Shown here piece by piece: positions 55,461-64,000 of a DNA stretch of 64,000 nucleotides. The notes under the pieces were generated by a model. It was not told where the DNA came from. It made no database searches and saw only the letters and a list, made by a program, of their open reading frames with translations. Every line of letters begins with the position of its first letter. Positions within the stretch are counted from its first letter, which is position 1. The stretch is taken from the NCBI RefSeq assembly GCF_025642115.1, contig NZ_CP106753.1:1139501-1203500 (forward strand). Direction: 5' to 3'. Source of the stretch: Chitiniphilus purpureus. Lineage in GTDB: Bacteria; Pseudomonadota; Gammaproteobacteria; Burkholderiales; Chitinibacteraceae. Made by a program: the position numbers and the translations under genes.

Positions 55461-56857
55461 CGCCAGCCCTCTCGCCCAACACACAAGCAATTCTGCTGCT
55501 GACAGCGCCACTTATTGCCGGACGTGGAAGTGCATCGCCCGATCTGCTCTCTCCCGGAGAATACAAGCGCCTTGCGCGTCATTTACGCGAGATTCAGCAT
55601 CAGCCCGCTGATCTGGTTTCACCCGATGCGGCCGAGATCCTACGTGCATGCCAGCCGGTGATTGAGGAAGGCCGCCTGCAGCGGTTGCTGGGCCGCGGAT
55701 TCTTGCTGAGCCAAGTGATTGAACGCTGGCAAGCACGTGCCATATGGGTGGTCAGCCGTGCCGATGCCGAGTATCCGCGTCGCCTGAAGGCTCGTCTTCG
55801 TGAAGATGCCCCAGCCGTGCTCTATGGCTGTGGCGACATGGCGTTGTTAGAAACCGGGGGACTTGCAGTCGTCGGATCGCGCCACGTAGACGATGCGTTG
55901 ATTGACTACACCATGACCATCGGCCGATTGGCTGCTCGGGCTGGTAGCACACTGGTTTCCGGCGGCGCCAAGGGCATCGATCAGGCAGCCATGCGTGGCG
56001 CGCTTGAAGCAGGTGGGAAGGTCTGCGGAGTTCTAGCAGACAGTCTGGAAAAGACTACCATGAACCGCGAGCACCGCAACCTGCTGCTTGATGGCCAGTT
56101 GGTTCTGATCTCCCCTTACGACCCGAGCGCTGGCTTCAACGTCGGCAATGCGATGCAGCGGAACAAGCTGATTTACGCATTGGCCGATGCCTCACTCGTG
56201 GTGAGTTCTGATGTGAGTAAGGGAGGGACTTGGGCTGGCGCGGTGGAGCAACTCGACAAACTCAAGTTCGTTCCTGTCTTTGTTCGATCAACAGGCGAAT
56301 CGTCCGCCGGACTAGATGCCCTGAGAAACAAAGGTGCGTTGCCTTGGCCAAATCCGCGAGACGTCGACGCTTTCGAAGAAGTATTCAACGTGCCTACACC
56401 GTTGGCAACGACCTCTCCACAGGTCGGCTTTTCGCTGTTTGACGGAACGGCAGTCGGCAGCACCACGCCAATGGCACCCAATGTACGCGACACCGAGGCG
56501 GGGCCCAAGGTTGAGAACGAACCATTCATACCTAGCGATGCTGATTCGGATACGCAACCGCCCGTCGTAGATTCCGAAGAGCCGCCAGCCGCCTCAAACG
56601 CGGTAACGCCAACAGGCGACACCACGGAGCAGCCGCAATCCGAAATGACTCCAGCCGAGTTGCTCTTTTCGGCTGTTCGGGCCTCGATCCAGACGCTTTT
56701 GTCCACTCCGATGAAGGAGGCCGAAGTGGCTACGGCGCTGGACGTCTCAAGCGCGCAGGCAAAGGCATGGCTGCAGCGTCTGGTCGACGAAGGCGTCTTG
56801 GAGAAACAGAAGAAGCCTGCAGGCTACATCGTCAAGCAGAAGCGGCTGTTCGAGTAA
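55457..56857 (+). CDS. DprA-like protein (SLOG Rossmann domain plus winged helix)
   Basis: 466-aa protein. Residues about 1-100 are a helical N-terminal part. The Rossmann-like DprA/SLOG core (about 110-320) has [40 protein letters not shown] (equivalent of SGGARGID), [13 protein letters not shown] and [19 protein letters not shown] disordered Glu/Pro/Thr linker (about 345-405) is followed by a C-terminal winged helix ([34 protein letters not shown]). DprA binds ssDNA and loads RecA during transformation. This copy sits in a defence operon, away from competence genes, so it more likely senses or processes invading DNA or nucleotides (inference). Confidence 0.87.
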   Translation: MTPALSPNTQAILLLTAPLIAGRGSASPDLLSPGEYKRLARHLREIQHQPADLVSPDAAEILRACQPVIEEGRLQRLLGRGFLLSQVIERWQARAIWVVSRADAEYPRRLKARLREDAPAVLYGCGDMALLETGGLAVVGSRHVDDALIDYTMTIGRLAARAGSTLVSGGAKGIDQAAMRGALEAGGKVCGVLADSLEKTTMNREHRNLLLDGQLVLISPYDPSAGFNVGNAMQRNKLIYALADASLVVSSDVSKGGTWAGAVEQLDKLKFVPVFVRSTGESSAGLDALRNKGALPWPNPRDVDAFEEVFNVPTPLATTSPQVGFSLFDGTAVGSTTPMAPNVRDTEAGPKVENEPFIPSDADSDTQPPVVDSEEPPAASNAVTPTGDTTEQPQSEMTPAELLFSAVRASIQTLLSTPMKEAEVATALDVSSAQAKAWLQRLVDEGVLEKQKKPAGYIVKQKRLFE

Positions 56858-56860
56858 CCA

Positions 56861-56926
56861 ATGAATACCAATCAAAGACACAAGTCGCATTGCGACGGCA
56901 TTGATATAGAAGGGCCAAGCGTTTGA
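56861..56926 (+). CDS. Possible 21-aa leader peptide before hsdM1
   Basis: A short frame MNTNQRHKSHCDGIDIEGPSV starts 3 bases after the dprA-like stop. Its TGA overlaps the TTG start of hsdM1 (TTTGA). There is no strong ribosome-binding site of its own, but reinitiation from the previous gene is possible. It may only couple translation of hsdM1. Confidence 0.35.
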   Translation: MNTNQRHKSHCDGIDIEGPSV

Positions 56927-58419
56927 GCGATCAACACATCACACTCAGCCAGCTCGAAGGTCACCTCTGGGAGTCAGCCAACATCCTGCGCGGCCCGGTG
57001 GATGCGGCTGACTTTAAGACCTACATCTTCCCGCTGCTGTTCTTCAAGCGAATCTGCGATGTCTGGGACGAGGAATACCAGGAGATCGTCGATGAGACTG
57101 GCGATGAGCAGCTGGCCTGGTTTCCCGAGTCGCACCGCTTCCAGATCCCGGAAGACTGTCACTGGAACGACGTTCGCACCAAGGCCAGCAATGTCGGGAC
57201 GGCCCTTCAGCGCGCGATGCGCGAGATTGAGAAGGCCAACCCCGACACCCTTTACGGCGTGTTCGGCGATGCCCAGTGGTCGAACAAGGATCGGCTGTCT
57301 GATGCCTTGCTCAAGGACCTGATCGAGCACTTCTCCAAGCTGCCGTTTGGCAACAAGAACGTCAACTCGGATCTGCTTGGCGACGCCTACGAATACCTGA
57401 TCAAGAAGTTTGCCGACGCCACCAACAAGAAGGCCGGCGAGTTCTACACCCCGCGCAGCGTCGTGCGGCTGATGATCGACATGCTCGATCCCAAAGAAGC
57501 CGAGACCATCTACGACCCGGCCTGCGGTACCGGCGGCATGTTGCTGGCCGCCGTGCAACACGTGAAGGAACAGCATGGCGACGTGAAGCGGCTGTGGGGC
57601 AAGCTGTACGGACAAGAGAAGAACCTCACCACCTCATCCATCGCGCGGATGAACCTGTTCCTTCACGGCATTGAAGACTTTCAGGTGGTGCGTGGCGACA
57701 CCTTGCGTAACCCGGCCTTCTTCGAGGTCGATCGGCTGGCCACCTTCGACTGCGTGATCGCCAACCCCCCTTTCTCGCTGGAAAAGTGGGGCGAGGACCT
57801 GTGGCTGAACGATCCCTTCGGCCGCAACTTTGCTGGCCTACCACCCTCATCCAGCGGTGACTTCGCGTGGGTGCAGCACATGGTCAAGTCGATGGCCGAC
57901 GTCAGCGGCCGGATGGCAGTGGTGTTGCCCCAGGGCGCACTGTTCCGCAAAGGTGTGGAAGGCAGCATCCGCCAGAAACTGCTGGAGATGGATCTGGTTG
58001 AGGCCGTGATCGGGTTGGCGCCCAACCTGTTCTACGGCACCGGCCTGGCCGCGTGCATCCTGGTCTTGCGCAAGCGCAAGCCGGCCAAACACAAGAAGAA
58101 GGTGCTGATCGCCGATGCGTCACGCCTGTTCCGCCGGGGGCGCGCGCAAAACTATCTGGAGCCCGAGCACGCCGCCGAGATCCTCGGCTGGTATCGCGGC
58201 TTTGCCGATGTGCAGGACGCGGTCTGCGTGGTCAGTCTCGACGAAATCAAGGCCGAGGACTGGACGCTGAACATTTCGCGCTACGTATTGCCACCGCTGC
58301 AGGAAGACATTCCTCCGTTGCCCGTCGCCATTGCAGCCTTCAAGGATGCACTGACCAACTGCCGCGAGGCAGAGGAACGACTCGCGCAGGTCATGACCGA
58401 AGGAGGATGGTTGAAATGA
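56923..58419 (+). CDS. hsdM: Type I restriction-modification methyltransferase subunit 1 (HsdM)
   Basis: 498-aa N6-adenine methyltransferase subunit. The start is a TTG at 56923, giving MSDQHITLSQLEGHLWESANILRG. The N-terminal HsdM helical domain (about 5-150) leads into the methylase domain with TNKKAGEFYTPRSVVRLMIDML, SAM motif I YDPACGTGGMLLAAVQ (D198) and the catalytic motif NPPF (N281-F284) in DCVIANPPFSLEKW. Both motifs are intact, so activity is likely. It overlaps the second hsdM by 4 bases. Confidence 0.93.
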   Translation: MSDQHITLSQLEGHLWESANILRGPVDAADFKTYIFPLLFFKRICDVWDEEYQEIVDETGDEQLAWFPESHRFQIPEDCHWNDVRTKASNVGTALQRAMREIEKANPDTLYGVFGDAQWSNKDRLSDALLKDLIEHFSKLPFGNKNVNSDLLGDAYEYLIKKFADATNKKAGEFYTPRSVVRLMIDMLDPKEAETIYDPACGTGGMLLAAVQHVKEQHGDVKRLWGKLYGQEKNLTTSSIARMNLFLHGIEDFQVVRGDTLRNPAFFEVDRLATFDCVIANPPFSLEKWGEDLWLNDPFGRNFAGLPPSSSGDFAWVQHMVKSMADVSGRMAVVLPQGALFRKGVEGSIRQKLLEMDLVEAVIGLAPNLFYGTGLAACILVLRKRKPAKHKKKVLIADASRLFRRGRAQNYLEPEHAAEILGWYRGFADVQDAVCVVSLDEIKAEDWTLNISRYVLPPLQEDIPPLPVAIAAFKDALTNCREAEERLAQVMTEGGWLK

Positions 58420-59930
58420 GCCGCATCAGCCAACAAGAACTCGAAGGCTACCTGTGGGGCGCCGCCGTGCTGCTGCGCGGCCTGATCGACGCGGGCGACT
58501 ACAAGCAGTTCATCTTCCCGTTGCTGTTTTACAAGCGGGTGTCGGATGTGTGGGAAGAGGAATACCAAGCGGCCCTGGCCAACTCTAACGGCGACCTCTC
58601 CTATGCACAGTTCGCTGAAAACCATCGTTTCCAGATTCCCGCTGGCGCACACTGGAACGATGTGCGTCAAACGCCGAAGAACGTGGGCGCAGCCATTCAA
58701 AAAGCCATGCGCGCCATCGAGACGGCCAACCCAGATCTGCTCGATGGCATCTTCGGCGATGCCCCCTGGACCAACCGCGAGCGTCTGCCCGATGAAACGC
58801 TGAAGAACCTGATCGAGCACTTTTCGACCCGGACGCTGTCGGTGGCGAACGTGCCCGAAGACGAATTGGGCAACGCCTACGAGTACCTGATCAAGAAGTT
58901 CGCGGACGACTCCGGCCACACGGCGGCCGAGTTCTACACCAACCGCACCGTCGTGCACTTGATGACGCAACTTCTTGCACCTCAGGCGGGCGAGTCGATT
59001 TACGACCCCACGTGCGGAACCGGCGGCATGCTGATCTCGGCACTGGACGAAGTGAAGCGCTCCGGCGGTGAATACCGCACGCTCAAGCTCTACGGGCAGG
59101 AGCGCAACCTCATTACCTCGTCTATCGCTCGCATGAACCTGTTCCTGCATGGCGTGGAAGACTTCGAAATCATTCGGGGTGACACCCTGGCCGAACCAAA
59201 GCACATCGAGGGCGACCGTTTGCGCCAGTTCGATGTGATCCTGGCAAACCCGCCGTACTCCATCAAGCAGTGGAATCGCGAGGCCTGGAGCAGTGACAAG
59301 TGGGGCCGCAACTCGCTGGGCACTCCGCCGCAGGGCCGCGCCGATTACGCCTTCCAGCAGCACATCCTAACCAGCCTCACCGCCAAGGGGCGTAGTGCCG
59401 TGCTCTGGCCCCACGGCGTGCTGTTCCGTAATGAAGAACAGACCATGCGCGCCAAGATGGTCGAGCAGGACTGGGTTGAAGCCGTCATCGGCTTGGGGCC
59501 CAACCTGTTCTACAACTCCCCGATGGAGTCGTGCATCGTCATCTGCAACCGCAAGAAGGTCGCCGGTCGCAAGGGCAAGGTGATCTTCATCGACGCGGTG
59601 AACGAGGTCACCCGGGAACGGGCGCAAAGCTTTCTCAAGCCTGAGCACCAGCAGCGCATCCTTACCGCTTACAAGACGTTTGCCGATGTGCCCGGTTTCG
59701 CCAAGGTCGCCACCCTGGCCGAAATCAGCGCCAATGCGGGCAACCTCTCGATCCCGCTGTACGTGAAGCGCATTGCCGCCGCCATCGCCACCGACAGCAA
59801 CGGTGACGCGGTATCGCTGTTCTCTGCATGGGACCAATGGCAAACGGATGGCCGCGCGTTCTGGCAACAGATGGACGCGCTGGTGGAAACGCTGGATGGA
59901 CTGATTACGGAGGACATCGAGCGTGTCTGA
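58416..59930 (+). CDS. hsdM: Type I restriction-modification methyltransferase subunit 2 (HsdM paralogue)
   Basis: 504-aa second HsdM, starting at the ATG at 58416 with AAGGAGG upstream. It parallels HsdM 1 over its length (SRISQQELEGYLWGAAVLLRG; SGHTAAEFYTNRTVVHLMTQLL; DPTCGTGGMLISAL with D197; NPPYSIKQW with N278) but is clearly diverged, so it is not a recent copy. Both catalytic motifs are intact. With one HsdS gene, the enzyme may use an HsdM1-HsdM2 pair. It overlaps hsdS by 8 bases. Confidence 0.92.
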   Translation: MSRISQQELEGYLWGAAVLLRGLIDAGDYKQFIFPLLFYKRVSDVWEEEYQAALANSNGDLSYAQFAENHRFQIPAGAHWNDVRQTPKNVGAAIQKAMRAIETANPDLLDGIFGDAPWTNRERLPDETLKNLIEHFSTRTLSVANVPEDELGNAYEYLIKKFADDSGHTAAEFYTNRTVVHLMTQLLAPQAGESIYDPTCGTGGMLISALDEVKRSGGEYRTLKLYGQERNLITSSIARMNLFLHGVEDFEIIRGDTLAEPKHIEGDRLRQFDVILANPPYSIKQWNREAWSSDKWGRNSLGTPPQGRADYAFQQHILTSLTAKGRSAVLWPHGVLFRNEEQTMRAKMVEQDWVEAVIGLGPNLFYNSPMESCIVICNRKKVAGRKGKVIFIDAVNEVTRERAQSFLKPEHQQRILTAYKTFADVPGFAKVATLAEISANAGNLSIPLYVKRIAAAIATDSNGDAVSLFSAWDQWQTDGRAFWQQMDALVETLDGLITEDIERV

Positions 59931-61095
59931 CAAGAACAATAAAACCCTGAAGCCCGGCTGGCGTCGGGTGAAATTCGGCGACGTGGTGCGCCTCTCGAAA
60001 GCCCGCAGCCAAGATCCGTTGGCCGATGGCATTGAACGCTACGTCGGTCTGGAACATCTCGAGCCAGGTGATTTGCGCATCCGCAGTTGGGGCAGCGTCG
60101 CTGACGGCGTGACCTTTACCAGCGTGTTTCAACCTGGACAGGTGCTGTTCGGCAAGCGACGCGCTTACCAGCGCAAGGTGGCTGTGGCGGATTTCTCTGG
60201 GGTGTGCTCCGGTGACATCTATGTGTTGGAGACCAAGGACGCACAGGTTTTGCTGCCGGAGCTGCTGCCCTTCATTTGCCAGACCGATGCCTTTTTTGAT
60301 CACGCGGTGGGCACATCAGCTGGCTCGTTGAGCCCCCGCACCAACTGGACGAGTTTGGCGGACTTTGATTTTCCCCTTGCTCCTGTAGACGAACAGTCGA
60401 GACTTGTTGACGCCTTCCAAGCACTTGAACGAACCGGTGAAGCGCATCGAAGAGTGGGAGATATAGCCGACCAGCTTGTTCGCTCATTGCTTTCCGACGT
60501 ACTGAATAGAGAATGGCCTGTTGTCGAACTTGGCTCAGTTGTTCAGGGAACACAGTACGGACTTTCAATCAACGCTGGATCGGACGGTCAATATCCGATG
60601 CTTCGAATGATGAATATTGAAGATGGTCTTTGCGTCGAGAACGACATCAAGTATGTGGACCTCAACGATAAAGACTTCGATGCATACCGGCTCATCCACG
60701 GCGATGTGCTTTTTAACCGTACCAACAGCTATGAGTTGGTGGGCCGAACAGGTGTTTACGAACTCAATGGCGATCACGTATTCGCTTCGTACCTGGTGCG
60801 AATCAAGACAGACACGGAAAAATTAGAGCCAAAGTTCCTCACGCTGTACCTGAACTCCGATTTTGGGCGCCGACAGGTACTCGCCTATGCGACTAAAGCC
60901 GTGAGCCAGGCAAACGTGAACGCCAGCAATTTACTCCGAGTCCGTCTGCCGCTGCCGCCACTGGATGTGCAACAACAGTTGCTGGATGAGATAGCGAAAG
61001 CAAAGTTTGCGGGAAAGGCAGCGATGGAACGCCGTACTTCTTCAGAGGCGATGAAAAAGCAGTTGTTCGCAGAGATCACGGGGGACGCAAGGTGA
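59923..61095 (+). CDS. hsdS: Type I restriction-modification specificity subunit HsdS
   Basis: 390-aa DNA-recognition subunit with a GTG start at 59923. It has two target-recognition domains. The first (about 10-150) contains GWRRVKFGDVVRLSKARSQD and PLAPVDEQSRLVDAFQALE (conserved repeat). The second (about 185-345) contains WPVVELGSVVQGTQYGLSI and LPLPPLDVQQQLLDEIAKAK, again the repeat with a helix. The target sequence cannot be read. Its stop overlaps hsdR by 4 bases. Confidence 0.92.
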   Translation: MSDKNNKTLKPGWRRVKFGDVVRLSKARSQDPLADGIERYVGLEHLEPGDLRIRSWGSVADGVTFTSVFQPGQVLFGKRRAYQRKVAVADFSGVCSGDIYVLETKDAQVLLPELLPFICQTDAFFDHAVGTSAGSLSPRTNWTSLADFDFPLAPVDEQSRLVDAFQALERTGEAHRRVGDIADQLVRSLLSDVLNREWPVVELGSVVQGTQYGLSINAGSDGQYPMLRMMNIEDGLCVENDIKYVDLNDKDFDAYRLIHGDVLFNRTNSYELVGRTGVYELNGDHVFASYLVRIKTDTEKLEPKFLTLYLNSDFGRRQVLAYATKAVSQANVNASNLLRVRLPLPPLDVQQQLLDEIAKAKFAGKAAMERRTSSEAMKKQLFAEITGDAR

Positions 61096-64000
61096 GTTCT
61101 TTCAACGAATCAAATACCGTCGAAGCCTACGTCCGCGATTTGCTTGCCGGTCCGATCAAAACTGTCCCGGCCAACACCGCCCAGGAACCGCAAGTCAGCT
61201 ACGGCCCCAAGGGCATCGGCTGGCGCTACGCCGCCCCGGCTGAGGTGCCGCGCCAGATTCAGGAGGTGCTGGTTGAACCCTGGGTGCGTGAAGCGCTGAT
61301 CCGCCTGAACCCGGAGATTGCTGCTCAGCCCGACCGCGCCGATGAAGTGCTCTACAAGCTGCGCGCCATCGTGCTGTCGGTGCGCTCGGATGGTCTGATC
61401 CGCGCCAACGAGGAAATGACCGCCTGGATGCGTGGCGAGCGCTCGATGCCCTTCGGCCCCAACAACGAGCATGTGCCGGTGCGGCTGATCGACCTGGATG
61501 ACCTCGCGCAGAACCAGTACATCGTCACCCAACAGTACACCTACCGTGCTGGCCCTACCGAACGCCGGGCTGATCTGGTGCTGTTGGTGAATGGTTTGCC
61601 GCTGGTACTGATCGAGGCCAAGACGCCGGTAAAGAAGTGCATCAGCTGGGTCGATGGCGCGGTACAGGTGCACGACGACTATGAGAAGTTCGTGCCGGAG
61701 CTGTTCGTTTGCAACGTGTTCTCTGTGGCCACCGAGGGCAAGGCCTACCACTATGGTTCCATCGGCCTTCCCGTCAAGGACTGGGGACCGTGGCATCTGG
61801 ATGGCAATGGGGAGGATGGTCAGCACCACCCGCTGAAGTCGCTCAAGCTGTCCGCTGAGAGCATGTTGCGCCCGCATGTGGTGCTGGACATCCTCGGCAG
61901 CTTCACCCTATTCGCCACCAACAAGAAGAAGCAGCGCATCAAGATCATTTGCCGCTACCAGCAGTTTGAAGCGGCCAATAAGCTCGTCGAGCGCGTGCTG
62001 GCGGGTTACCCCAGGAAAGGACTGATCTGGCACTTCCAGGGTTCGGGCAAGTCACTGCTGATGGTGTTTGCCGCGCAGAAGCTGCGCATGCACTCAGGAT
62101 TGAAGAATCCCACCGTGCTGATCGTTGTGGACCGGATCGATCTCGACAGCCAGATCACGGGTACGTTCACCGGAGCGGACATTCCCAATCTGGAAAAGGC
62201 GGACAGCCGCGAGAAGCTGCAGCAGCTGCTGGCGCAAGACGTGCGCAAGATCATCATCACCACGATCTTTAAGTTCGGCGAGGCCACGGGCAGTCTGAAC
62301 GACCGCAGCAACATCATCGCGTTAGTAGATGAGGCCCACCGCACCCAGGAAGGCGACCTCGGTCGCAAAATGCGTGAGGCCCTGCCCAATGCATTTCTGT
62401 TCGGCCTGACCGGCACGCCGATCAACCGTGCCGACCGAAACACCTTCTACGCCTTCGGCGCCGACGAAGACGAGAAGGGCTACATGAGCAGGTACGGCTT
62501 CGAGGAGTCGATCCGTGACGGCGCCACGCTGAAGCTGCACTTCGAGCCCCGGCTGATTGACCTGCACATCGACAAGGCGGCGCTGGACGCCGCGTACAAA
62601 GATCTGACCGGCGGCCTGTCGGATCTGGACAAGGACAACCTCGCCAAGACCGCAGCCAAGATGGCCGTGCTGGTGAAGACGCCCGAGCGTATCCGCAAGA
62701 TCTGCGAGGACATCGTCGAGCACTATCAGACCAAGGTGGAACCCAACGGCTTTAAGGGGCAGATCGTCACCTTCGACCGGGAATCCTGCCTGCTATTCAA
62801 GGCCGAGTTGGACAAGTTGCTGCCGCCCGAGGCCACGGACATCGTCATGTCGGTGCAGGCGGCGGACAAGAAGGAACATCCAGAGTACGTGCCTTACGAC
62901 CGAAGCCGCGACGAAGAAGAGCGACTGCTGGATCGCTTCCGCGACCCGGCCGACCCGCTGAAGCTGATCATCGTCACGGCCAAGCTGCTGACCGGCTTCG
63001 ACGCGCCGATCTTGCAGGCCATGTACCTGGACAAGCCGCTGCGTGACCACACGCTGCTGCAGGCCATCTGCCGAGTGAACCGCACTTACTCCGAGCAGAA
63101 GACCCACGGCTTGATCGTGGACTATCTCGGCATCTTCGATGACGTGGCGGCAGCGCTGGAGTTCGACGACCAGAGCGTCAAGCAGGTGGTCAGCAACATC
63201 CAGGAGCTGAAGGACAAGCTGCCCGAAGCCATGCAGAAATGTCTGGCCTTCTTCACTGGCTGTGATCGCACTCTGCAAGGTTATGAGGGCCTGATCGCTG
63301 CACAACAGTGCCTGCCCAACAATGAGGTGCGAGACAACTTCGCCGCCGAGTACAGCGTGCTCAACAAGATCTGGGAGGCGCTTTCACCGGACACCGTTCT
63401 GGGCCCGTTCGAGAAGGACTACAAGTGGTTGTCGCAGGTGTACCAGTCGGTGCAGCCGTCCAGTGGCCACGGCAAGCTGATCTGGCATTCGCTGGGCGCT
63501 AAGACCATTGAGCTGATTCACCAGAACGTGCATGTCGACGCGGTGCGGGATGACCTCGACACCTTGGTGCTGGACGCTGATCTGCTGGAAGCGGTGCTGT
63601 CGAACCCAGACCCGAAGAAGGCCAAGGAGATCGAGATCAAGCTCAAGCGCCGACTGCGCGGGCATGGCGGTCACCCCAAGTTCAAGAAGTTGTCGGAACG
63701 GCTCGATGCGCTGAAGGACCGCTTCGAGTCCGGTCAGATCAACAGCGTCGAGTTTCTGAAGCAGTTGCTGGAGATCGCCAAGGAAACGCTGCAGGCCGAG
63801 AAGGAGCTCCCGCCCGAAGAGGACGAGGATCGCGGCAAGGCTGCGCTGACCGAGTTGTTCAACGAGGTCAAGACTTCTGAGACGCCCATCATGGTCGAAC
63901 GCGTGGTCACGGACATCGACGAGATCGTGCGACTGGTCCGCTTCCCGGGCTGGCAAGGGACTCAGGCCGGTGAGCGTGAGGTCAAGAAGGCACTGCGCAA
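61092..64000 (+). CDS. hsdR: Type I restriction endonuclease subunit HsdR (partial, runs off the window)
   Basis: At least 969 residues from the GTG at 61092; the 3' end is outside the window. The N-terminal nuclease domain has ERRADLVLLVNGLPLVLIEAKTP, with the PD-(D/E)xK residues ending in E175 and K177. The SF2 translocase part has LIWHFQGSGKSLLMVF (Walker A, K320), LVDEAHRTQEGD (D413-H416), GLTGTPINRADR, VTAKLLTGFDAP and LLQAICRVNRTY (motif VI). It cuts unmodified DNA after ATP-driven translocation, in complex with HsdM and HsdS. The GTGA overlap with hsdS shows coupled translation. Confidence 0.95.
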   Translation, partial: MSSFNESNTVEAYVRDLLAGPIKTVPANTAQEPQVSYGPKGIGWRYAAPAEVPRQIQEVLVEPWVREALIRLNPEIAAQPDRADEVLYKLRAIVLSVRSDGLIRANEEMTAWMRGERSMPFGPNNEHVPVRLIDLDDLAQNQYIVTQQYTYRAGPTERRADLVLLVNGLPLVLIEAKTPVKKCISWVDGAVQVHDDYEKFVPELFVCNVFSVATEGKAYHYGSIGLPVKDWGPWHLDGNGEDGQHHPLKSLKLSAESMLRPHVVLDILGSFTLFATNKKKQRIKIICRYQQFEAANKLVERVLAGYPRKGLIWHFQGSGKSLLMVFAAQKLRMHSGLKNPTVLIVVDRIDLDSQITGTFTGADIPNLEKADSREKLQQLLAQDVRKIIITTIFKFGEATGSLNDRSNIIALVDEAHRTQEGDLGRKMREALPNAFLFGLTGTPINRADRNTFYAFGADEDEKGYMSRYGFEESIRDGATLKLHFEPRLIDLHIDKAALDAAYKDLTGGLSDLDKDNLAKTAAKMAVLVKTPERIRKICEDIVEHYQTKVEPNGFKGQIVTFDRESCLLFKAELDKLLPPEATDIVMSVQAADKKEHPEYVPYDRSRDEEERLLDRFRDPADPLKLIIVTAKLLTGFDAPILQAMYLDKPLRDHTLLQAICRVNRTYSEQKTHGLIVDYLGIFDDVAAALEFDDQSVKQVVSNIQELKDKLPEAMQKCLAFFTGCDRTLQGYEGLIAAQQCLPNNEVRDNFAAEYSVLNKIWEALSPDTVLGPFEKDYKWLSQVYQSVQPSSGHGKLIWHSLGAKTIELIHQNVHVDAVRDDLDTLVLDADLLEAVLSNPDPKKAKEIEIKLKRRLRGHGGHPKFKKLSERLDALKDRFESGQINSVEFLKQLLEIAKETLQAEKELPPEEDEDRGKAALTELFNEVKTSETPIMVERVVTDIDEIVRLVRFPGWQGTQAGEREVKKALR

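Overview
The window looks like a high-GC chromosome segment of a chitin-degrading betaproteobacterium, most likely a Neisseriales member near Chitinibacteraceae (Chitiniphilus or Chitinolyticbacter type). This is inferred from proteobacterial housekeeping genes (ubiE-ubiJ-ubiB, phoBR, lgt, ilvD, ppc, glmS) combined with seven secreted family-18 chitinases. No rRNA or tRNA gene was seen, so the assignment is an inference.

Layout. 1-6 kb: a hypothetical gene, glmS, a small hypothetical gene, a glycine-zipper envelope protein and an AI-2E family transporter. 6.2-8.2 kb: the first GH18 chitinase. 8.4-18.4 kb: core metabolism and regulation, with transaldolase, PhoR/PhoB, a DUF971 protein, the tightly overlapping ubiE-ubiJ-ubiB operon, PEP carboxylase and a small secreted protein. 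19.1-32.1 kb: six more GH18 chitinases in tandem on the plus strand. All share the same N-terminal plan (signal peptide, CBM5/12, Pro-Thr linker, second CBM5/12, Pro-Thr linker) joined to four or more different catalytic domain types, and intrinsic terminators separate several of them. 32.5-42.8 kb: marC, rpiA, phoU, ppx, corA, a DUF456 membrane protein, lgt, ilvD, an alkyltransferase-like protein and an Ig-like (Big_1) lipoprotein.

From about 43 kb to the right edge the content becomes accessory and GC drops. It starts with a HigB toxin gene followed by a HigA antitoxin fused to an ImmA/IrrE-type metallopeptidase, under a promoter whose spacer is a perfect inverted repeat. Then come a strongly structured leader RNA and small genes with a hairpin in nearly every gap, an LRAT-like cysteine hydrolase, a zinc-ribbon protein, a large serine recombinase and two overlapping ParB-like genes. 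A candidate boxA/hairpin RNA and a two-domain ADP-ribosylglycohydrolase follow.

The last 11.5 kb is one compact plus-strand defence-type operon: a WYL regulator with its own promoter and direct-repeat operator, a RecQ-like helicase with a C-terminal phosphoribosyltransferase-like motif, a DprA-like SLOG protein, two different HsdM methyltransferases, HsdS and HsdR (HsdR is cut by the window edge). The joining of RecQ/PRTase and DprA to a two-HsdM type I restriction system is the best candidate here for an under-described system. The chitinases act outside the cell on chitin. glmS (amino-sugar synthesis), tal and rpiA (pentose phosphates) and ppc (anaplerosis) are general metabolism and are not shown to be linked to chitin use.
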